The notes below the pieces were generated by a model. It ran no database searches. It worked only from the letters and a program-made list of their open reading frames with translations, and was not told the DNA's origin. Of a DNA stretch of 38,981 bases, positions 33,750-38,981 are shown one piece after another (the stretch's first letter is position 1; the number at the start of each line of letters is the position of its first letter). The position numbers were made by a program, and so were the translations under genes. The stretch is taken from positions 1 to 38,981 of the forward strand of contig JAOZST010000011.1 in NCBI GenBank assembly GCA_029939535.1. The letters run 5' to 3'. This DNA is from NBML01 sp029939535. Its GTDB lineage: Bacteria; Desulfobacterota; Desulfobacteria; Desulfobacterales; Desulfobacteraceae.

Positions 33750-35390
33750 CTATAACTCCCGCTTATGCAGTTTACGGTTTTCCATCACATAACGCATTCT
33801 CTTCCATTGAATTTTTGGGGGTTTCGGGGTTTTTGCAGCTGGGGTTGAAGGATCCCAGAAACTACTGGAACTGGCTGCTGGCTGTCCCTTTGAAACTGGT
33901 TCACTGGTTTCAAGGTGAACCGGCCCACCCCAAAGGTATTCAATGCCCATCATGGTATTTTCAATAAAATCTATTTTCAGGGGTTTTTCTTCAAACAAAT
34001 GGTTTAAATATAAAACCCCTTTAACAGTTTTTTTTGTGTCAACAAAGATTTGAGGAGGATGGTACAGGGTGTTGATGATCATCTGTTTATAATCCTGAAC
34101 CTTCTTTGATTGAATATAGTATTCCCAGGTCATCCGGGCTTGATTGAATCGTTTTCCAGACACAAAAAGCTTGTGTTTTGTTAAAAATTCCTGGTCAATA
34201 AATTTATTTACAAAGGTAAAATCATTGAGATTTTCCCTGATTTTAAAAATATATGTATTTCCGGAGTTTTTTTTGGCATTGTATTTTTGTTTTTTTACTT
34301 CATCTTTCTGGCAATAATAATCAAAGGAATAGCATCCCTTATCCTCCATCTCCTTAATATGCTGGAAAAGTCTCATGCCCAGGGCATAGGGATTTAACCC
34401 TACCTTGGGCATGGAGGTCACATTGGCATTGACCTTTGCAAAGTCGGATTCATGTCCGCATATTCTGTCATCCCTCATGAAGAGATACTCATGCCAATAG
34501 CTGGCCCAGCCCTCATTCATGATTTTTGACCGGATCTGGGGTTGAAAATACAGGGATGTGTTCCTGACAATCTGGATCACAGATTTGATCCATTCATTTT
34601 CATCCTGTTTTAAAAAAGGGGAATATTGAATAATATAGTCCATGACATCCAGATCATGGGGAATCTTTGATTCTATTTCTTTTCGATATAGCTCTTCAAA
34701 TTCAGGATATTTTACAATCAGACGATCAAAAAAATCTTCCTGGTTTGTCCTGCACAGATTATACCGAGTAATCTCTTTGAGATAGGTATTGTGGGATACC
34801 TTTTTCATCTTCTGTAAAAAGATATCAAAATAAAAATCTATCTTGCTCATCTTTTTTTTGTTTTCCCTGGCAATAATTTTATTGATCTGCCTTTGATAGC
34901 CCACCAAATTGTCAATGCCCCGGGAAAATTCAATCACATAGTCCAGCCATCTTCCCTTTTCAGAGCGAAGCTGGGCAATCATCCGCTTATCAGCCAATGC
35001 CTGACCGGCAATATCAAGGTCCCAGGTATTTTTAAAAAAAATATTGTTCTGAAAAAAATCAATGTGACCCAGTACATGATAAAAAATCATGACATTGAGC
35101 CAGTCCGGGTTATTGTCGTTATAAAAGGAGATGGCCGGCCGGGTATTGATGACTGTTTCATAGGGATTGGAGGGATAGGCCTCATACATCCCCTTGCCGG
35201 ACAATACCCGCACATCATTGACCCAATAGTCATAGAGGGTGGGTATCATCACCTTGGGGCTCAGCTCTATCATGTCCCTGTTGGTCACAATATACTCAAG
35301 GGTCTCGTTGTCAAAACTCAACCCGGCATCCCGGGCCCTGAGCTTGCACTCTTCCATAATACCTTTGACATGTTGACTCACAAGTTCCAT
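33750..35390 (-). CDS. SpoVR family protein
   Basis: SpoVR homologues (YcgB in E. coli) are conserved partners of PrkA and YeaH; their biochemical role is unresolved. Family hallmarks seen are IFYHVLGHIDFFQNN, NEGWASYWHEY, GLNPYALGMRLF and the C-terminal GIEYLWGGPVHLE. The core is followed by a Ser/Pro/Ala-rich linker and a basic tail (PKPPKIQWKRMRYVM and onward), giving 546 residues, slightly longer than E. coli YcgB. The start at 35390 has AAGG upstream and lies 36 nt after the YeaH stop. It is the third gene of the operon. Confidence 0.93.
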   Translation of the reverse strand: MELVSQHVKGIMEECKLRARDAGLSFDNETLEYIVTNRDMIELSPKVMIPTLYDYWVNDVRVLSGKGMYEAYPSNPYETVINTRPAISFYNDNNPDWLNVMIFYHVLGHIDFFQNNIFFKNTWDLDIAGQALADKRMIAQLRSEKGRWLDYVIEFSRGIDNLVGYQRQINKIIARENKKKMSKIDFYFDIFLQKMKKVSHNTYLKEITRYNLCRTNQEDFFDRLIVKYPEFEELYRKEIESKIPHDLDVMDYIIQYSPFLKQDENEWIKSVIQIVRNTSLYFQPQIRSKIMNEGWASYWHEYLFMRDDRICGHESDFAKVNANVTSMPKVGLNPYALGMRLFQHIKEMEDKGCYSFDYYCQKDEVKKQKYNAKKNSGNTYIFKIRENLNDFTFVNKFIDQEFLTKHKLFVSGKRFNQARMTWEYYIQSKKVQDYKQMIINTLYHPPQIFVDTKKTVKGVLYLNHLFEEKPLKIDFIENTMMGIEYLWGGPVHLETSEPVSKGQPAASSSSFWDPSTPAAKTPKPPKIQWKRMRYVMENRKLHKREL

Positions 35391-35426
35391 AGATATCTGC
35401 CTTTCCGGTTAAACAATCCTTATTCG

Positions 35427-36611
35427 TTAGGAAATAAGTCGTTTTATGCCCTGGATAATCCTTGAATCATCCACATTTTCACCCATTACATCCATTTTGA
35501 TCAAATCTTTGTGCCTGGTCAGTATTCCCGAAGTTTTCAGGTATTTTTCAACTTCCGTCTGCTTGGCACCCACATAGGAGTGCTCCACAATGGTAATGCC
35601 TATTCTTGCGGCATAGGTAAGCATCCTCTGGATCTCTTCAATGGTCTGCTTTCCTTCCTTGTCCCAGTCATCACCGTCTGTGCCGTGGAAAACATAAATA
35701 TTATAATCCCTGTCCAGGCTCTCCCTTTCCACAATATCATTGACCAGCTTGAATGCCGTGAAAACCTTGGTTCCCCCGGCCACTTTATAGGAATAATATT
35801 TATAAAAATCCGCCACCTCTCTGGCCTCTGTATCGTGGAGGATAAACCTTGTTTCCACCTGTTTTTCATATTGATACATTAACCAGGAATACAGCATCAC
35901 ATGCTGGGAAACCACTGTCTGGGTAACCTTTCCACCCATTGATCCGGAATAATCCCTGAGGAAAAAAACCAGGGCCTGGGATTCATAGGCCTTTTCCCGG
36001 GAAAGAATCCTGTAGATCAGGTCCTGGGGTGATATTATGAACCGGGTGGTATCGATATTGGATACATCTGGAATATTTCCCAGGGTAATATTGGTTTCCA
36101 CAATTTTCTTTAAAGTGGCTTTTTTGTCTAAAAACTGGCCCACACCCTTGTTTTTGTCCGTAAGGTCATAGGTATATTTTGCAAGGGTTCTTTTTTTACC
36201 TTTGTCCTTTAGATTGGGCAGCTCAAAATCCTGGGACAGCACCTTTCCCAGCTCATAGGCATTGGATTCAAACTCATGTTCCCCGCCCTGGCCTTCTCCA
36301 GGTCCTTCTCCCGAACCTTCCTCCTCGCCTTCACCTTCTTCGGGCCGGACCGGCTGTTCTCCGATGATATCTCCCTCTTCTCCTTCTCCGGTTCCGCCTG
36401 TGGATTCTCCTTCTCCCGGGTCCTGGTCTTGATCCTGGTCTGGTTTTATCTCGTCATGGATAAATTTTTCTTCCACAGTGGTGGGCACAACTATGATCTT
36501 TTCTTTACCGCCTGATCCGGGTTTTACAATCTGCCCGATGCGGATTTTTCGTTTAAACCCGTCTTCTTCTCTTTTCTTATCTCTTTCAAGGAGTTCATCA
36601 AGGGTTGTCAT
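35427..36611 (-). CDS. YeaH/YhbH family protein (DUF444, von Willebrand A-like)
   Basis: This is the DUF444 protein that always travels with PrkA. It has a von Willebrand A-like fold with a MIDAS-type motif in FFLRDYSGSMGGKVTQ and FHGTDGDDWDKEG further on. The N-terminal third (about residues 65-130) is a low-complexity Gly/Glu/Gln/Asp-rich segment, typical of the family and probably disordered. The start at 36611 has GGAG 9 nt upstream and is 12 nt from the PrkA stop. It probably forms a complex with PrkA and SpoVR (known partnership in enterobacteria; inference here). Confidence 0.92.
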   Translation of the reverse strand: MTTLDELLERDKKREEDGFKRKIRIGQIVKPGSGGKEKIIVVPTTVEEKFIHDEIKPDQDQDQDPGEGESTGGTGEGEEGDIIGEQPVRPEEGEGEEEGSGEGPGEGQGGEHEFESNAYELGKVLSQDFELPNLKDKGKKRTLAKYTYDLTDKNKGVGQFLDKKATLKKIVETNITLGNIPDVSNIDTTRFIISPQDLIYRILSREKAYESQALVFFLRDYSGSMGGKVTQTVVSQHVMLYSWLMYQYEKQVETRFILHDTEAREVADFYKYYSYKVAGGTKVFTAFKLVNDIVERESLDRDYNIYVFHGTDGDDWDKEGKQTIEEIQRMLTYAARIGITIVEHSYVGAKQTEVEKYLKTSGILTRHKDLIKMDVMGENVDDSRIIQGIKRLIS

Positions 36612-36623
36612 GATTGGGTCTCC

Positions 36624-38687
36624 TTATTTATCATCTTCCTGGCTGCAGAAATATTCAATGGTCTTCTGGGCGCAGGTAGGACAATAGCCAAGTTTTTCAT
36701 TCATGGTAAAAATCATACGGTCATAGAGTTTTTGATTTTCTTCATTTGTCCTGTTGGCAAGTGCGCCGATAAGGGAACCTGCTCCTGCAATATCGGATTT
36801 CAAACGGACATCGGTGATGGCCTTGACCAGTTCAAGATTGTCCATGAAATCATAATTGGCATCCACGGAAAGTTTCTGCCCGTAAATCTTACGTATGGTA
36901 TTTCTGAATGAAGATCTCTGCTCTTCTGTTTTCAGACCCAGCCTTTCCTCAACGTTTTTTATGTATCGTTCATCTATTTTTAAAGCCTTTAATTCTCCTG
37001 TCTGGGGGTCTTTGTATTTCCACATCATGTCCGGCCCCAGATGCTCAGCATCCACGCCAATGATCATGTTCACATAATTAAGCACATCTTTTTTAATGGC
37101 CAGGGGTTCATCCATATAGGCATTGAACATCTCAGTCATTATCCTTTCCCGGTACAGACCCCGGGCAATCTTCAGATCTTCCATGAATTTTGCCCTGTCC
37201 GAAGGTTCCTGAACATAGTCCAGCACGGTTCTTTCCAGGGCATGAAAGATATCCAGGGCAAACATACATTTGCCTTCATTGGTTTCCGAGCTTTCCAGGA
37301 GCAGCTGGACAGCCCTTCCAAGATTTCTCTGGCCCAGTCCCTTCTGCCCGAAACGCTTTGTGATCTCTGTGTCCTGGTTCAGGGAATCAATGAGTTCTGC
37401 CAGGGTTTTCAGGCTCTTTTCACCGGCCACTTCACCGGCTGCAAGCTTCATGATCTCCACGGGAGTTAATTTGTCGGACCTGGGCAGCCGGGTCAGCACC
37501 ACCCCCACGGAAGCGGCATGGTTTAAATTTGGATCCTGGTGAAGCACCTCATGGGCCAGGGATCTTTTTACATCTGTTCCAATGGCATAATTTGTCAGGG
37601 TTTTCTGTATTTTATAGTCTGTATTGTGTGCCACATAGCAGATACGGCACCGATCAATAATGGGGGCTTCTTCCCGTTCCGACAAAAAGGTGTCAAACTC
37701 TGAATTGTTGCTGGTGGCAATGATCAGGGTATCAATGGGCCATTTAAACCCGTCCAGTTCAATCATCCTGTTCTGGATAACCCCCAGGTAGACCTGGACC
37801 AGATCCTTTTTATTCTTATAAATTTCATCACTGAAATGGATCCCGCCTCCCGCTACCCTTGCCAGGGCCCCCCTTCTCAAATCAAAACGGTAGGGATTAT
37901 TGGAATCAGATATATGAAGCAGTCTCTGGATGGATTCTTCTCCCATGAGGTCCACGGCAGAAGAGGTAATTTTGTCTTTAGCAGGATATTTTCCGGTAAT
38001 GGTTCCCAGGCTTTCAATCAAAGGGACAGGGGTGACTTCTATGAAAGAAAGCATTTTGGTGATATTATTGTCGCAAATTTCCCGAATCTGGTTCCATATA
38101 TAGGCGGAACAGGCACCCAGAGGCCGATAATTATCATAGAGGCTTTCTATCTGCTTGTCTGGAAATTTAAATTTTTTTGAAAAAACCTCCATGGATCTTT
38201 CTTTTGTTTCATCAAGGCTCATGGCCAGAATCATGGGGTCTTCATAGGTCTGGGACTCAATAAACCGGATCTTTCCGTATCCACCCAGTTTTTCCAGGTT
38301 CGTAAACCTGAATGTATATTTTCTGTTCTTTGGAATGCTTAAAAATTCCCTGTATCGATCGCACAGATATTCCACCAGAAAGGTCTTGCCATTGCCCGGT
38401 TCCCCCACCAGGACAAAGGCCATCTCCTTTGAAGAACCACCCTCGGATGCATCTTTTACAAAGGAAACAAGACTGTTTATTTCATCATACATTCCAACCA
38501 GATGCTTTTTCCCCTGGCTGAACAAATCAAATTGATAGGTGGTTTTCCCCTTGACCGTGATCTTCTGGATGCCGGCATCCAGAATCATACGGGAAACACC
38601 CTGAAAGGCATCTTCAAACACCTTTTTCCCTTTTTTCACTGCATCCACATGTTGTATTAACGATTTTTGATTTGCTTTTTCGACCAT
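36624..38687 (-). CDS. prkA: PrkA family serine protein kinase
   Basis: PrkA (YeaG) is a AAA-type ATPase with a C-terminal kinase-like domain, reported to act as a Ser/Thr protein kinase or AAA protease depending on species. Seen here are Walker A GEPGNGKT at residues 95-102, LEKLGGYGKIRFIES, DLRRGALARVAGGGIHFSDEIYKN with the Walker B-like end, and ATSNNSEFDTFL (sensor 1). The C-terminus carries a short CxxC (GYCPTCAQKTIEYFC) that may bind zinc. The 687-residue length is standard. The ATG at 38687 follows a strong GGGGAGGG site. It is the first gene of a four-gene operon (prkA, yeaH-like, spoVR, second prkA-like) with a good promoter at 38866-38894. Confidence 0.95.
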   Translation of the reverse strand: MVEKANQKSLIQHVDAVKKGKKVFEDAFQGVSRMILDAGIQKITVKGKTTYQFDLFSQGKKHLVGMYDEINSLVSFVKDASEGGSSKEMAFVLVGEPGNGKTFLVEYLCDRYREFLSIPKNRKYTFRFTNLEKLGGYGKIRFIESQTYEDPMILAMSLDETKERSMEVFSKKFKFPDKQIESLYDNYRPLGACSAYIWNQIREICDNNITKMLSFIEVTPVPLIESLGTITGKYPAKDKITSSAVDLMGEESIQRLLHISDSNNPYRFDLRRGALARVAGGGIHFSDEIYKNKKDLVQVYLGVIQNRMIELDGFKWPIDTLIIATSNNSEFDTFLSEREEAPIIDRCRICYVAHNTDYKIQKTLTNYAIGTDVKRSLAHEVLHQDPNLNHAASVGVVLTRLPRSDKLTPVEIMKLAAGEVAGEKSLKTLAELIDSLNQDTEITKRFGQKGLGQRNLGRAVQLLLESSETNEGKCMFALDIFHALERTVLDYVQEPSDRAKFMEDLKIARGLYRERIMTEMFNAYMDEPLAIKKDVLNYVNMIIGVDAEHLGPDMMWKYKDPQTGELKALKIDERYIKNVEERLGLKTEEQRSSFRNTIRKIYGQKLSVDANYDFMDNLELVKAITDVRLKSDIAGAGSLIGALANRTNEENQKLYDRMIFTMNEKLGYCPTCAQKTIEYFCSQEDDK

Positions 38688-38710
38688 TTTACCCTCCCCA
38701 AGGCAACAAA

Positions 38711-38798
38711 CAGGCCAGAAAGAAGGCTTATGCTGCCAGTCGATATAGGTTGAATTATTTGAAATTCATCACTTTTCTGCCAGCAGAGTTCTGGCCTG
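38711..38798. repeat. Inverted repeat in the prkA leader
   Basis: CAGGCCAGAA (38711-38720) is complementary to TTCTGGCCTG (38789-38798). Shorter CTGCCAG motifs inside can form alternative pairs. All lie in the predicted leader of the prkA transcript, so the leader may fold into a long stem-loop just before the Shine-Dalgarno. Confidence 0.5.
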
Positions 38799-38865
38799 GC
38801 AGGTCTTGTTTTCGGTTTATGAGCATACAATGAGCTGAGCGCAATTAGAATTGCTATTTATCAAT

Positions 38866-38894
38866 AATATAAACCTTAAAAAAAAGCGTGTCAA
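38866..38894 (-). promoter_or_regulatory. Sigma70-type promoter for the prkA operon
   Basis: On the minus strand a perfect TTGACA (plus positions 38889-38894) and TATATT (38866-38871) are 17 bp apart. Transcription would begin near 38859, giving a leader of about 170 nt. I looked for a sigma54 -24/-12 element and did not find one. The sequence from 38895 to the window end shows no gene. Confidence 0.6.
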
Positions 38895-38981
38895 ACAATT
38901 CGCCATGAATATTTCTTTCTCCGGCTGAAAATTTATGATAACTTAGCCTATTTACATAAGTAATTGGACCCTTGTATGAAC

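Noticed and set aside
38866..38894. Sigma54 promoter for the stress operon
   Set aside because: No TGGCAC-N5-TTGC element was found; the TTGACA-17-TATATT pair is a better reading.

Overview
The window comes from a draft genome: two runs of exactly 100 N, at 2136-2235 and 8076-8175, are scaffold-gap placeholders. Gene content points to an anaerobic Desulfobacterales-type delta-proteobacterium. The indicators are futalosine-pathway menaquinone genes, a PfaD/PfaA-type secondary-lipid synthase, a PrkA/YeaH/SpoVR cluster with two PrkA paralogues, a SUMF1-domain gene next to a Xer recombinase, and moderate-to-low GC. This taxonomic call is inference from gene content. I found no rRNA, tRNA, CRISPR array, transposase or phage gene.

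Region 1 (1-7164, minus strand) is probably one seven-gene operon. It starts with a ParA ATPase, followed by a small acidic protein and a coiled-coil protein ending in two zinc ribbons. It continues with mqnE, mqnC, an amidohydrolase (candidate aminodeoxyfutalosine deaminase, its N-terminus lost in gap 1) and mqnA. Two junctions use TAATG start/stop overlaps. Four consecutive menaquinone-pathway genes are therefore tied to a ParA-type module.

Region 2 (7330-19735, plus strand) starts with a TTG-initiated protein with highly acidic tandem repeats (interrupted by gap 2) and a C-terminal SUMF1/FGE-like domain. A XerC/D recombinase overlaps its end. pfaD follows, then a 2.6-kilo-residue synthase with the order KS-AT-ACP-ACP-KR-DH-FabA-like DH-FabA-like DH. 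The last two genes look like a compact two-gene polyunsaturated or secondary lipid synthase.

Region 3 (19758-27567) holds a UDP-sugar epimerase after a CPBP membrane protease, an 80-residue ORF with a near-consensus promoter, a CULT (cereblon-like) protein downstream of an EI24-family membrane protein, and a class IV aminotransferase on the plus strand. It closes with a cyclopropane-fatty-acid synthase whose 3' end overlaps a class III nucleotidyl cyclase gene.

Region 4 (27686-38981, minus strand) holds mfd, a strong hairpin, and a four-gene operon prkA - yeaH-like - spoVR - second prkA-like. A good sigma70-type promoter and a leader of about 170 nt precede that operon.

The pattern that standard annotation would miss is a set of short in-frame tandem repeats with a period of exactly 15 bp (five codons). 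They occur at gene ends and linkers in at least eight places in 39 kb: mqnA, the amidohydrolase, the zinc-ribbon protein, the acidic protein, the lipid synthase (twice), the cyclase and the cyclopropane synthase. Mfd has a degenerate version. Both assembly gaps also lie in tandem repeats.
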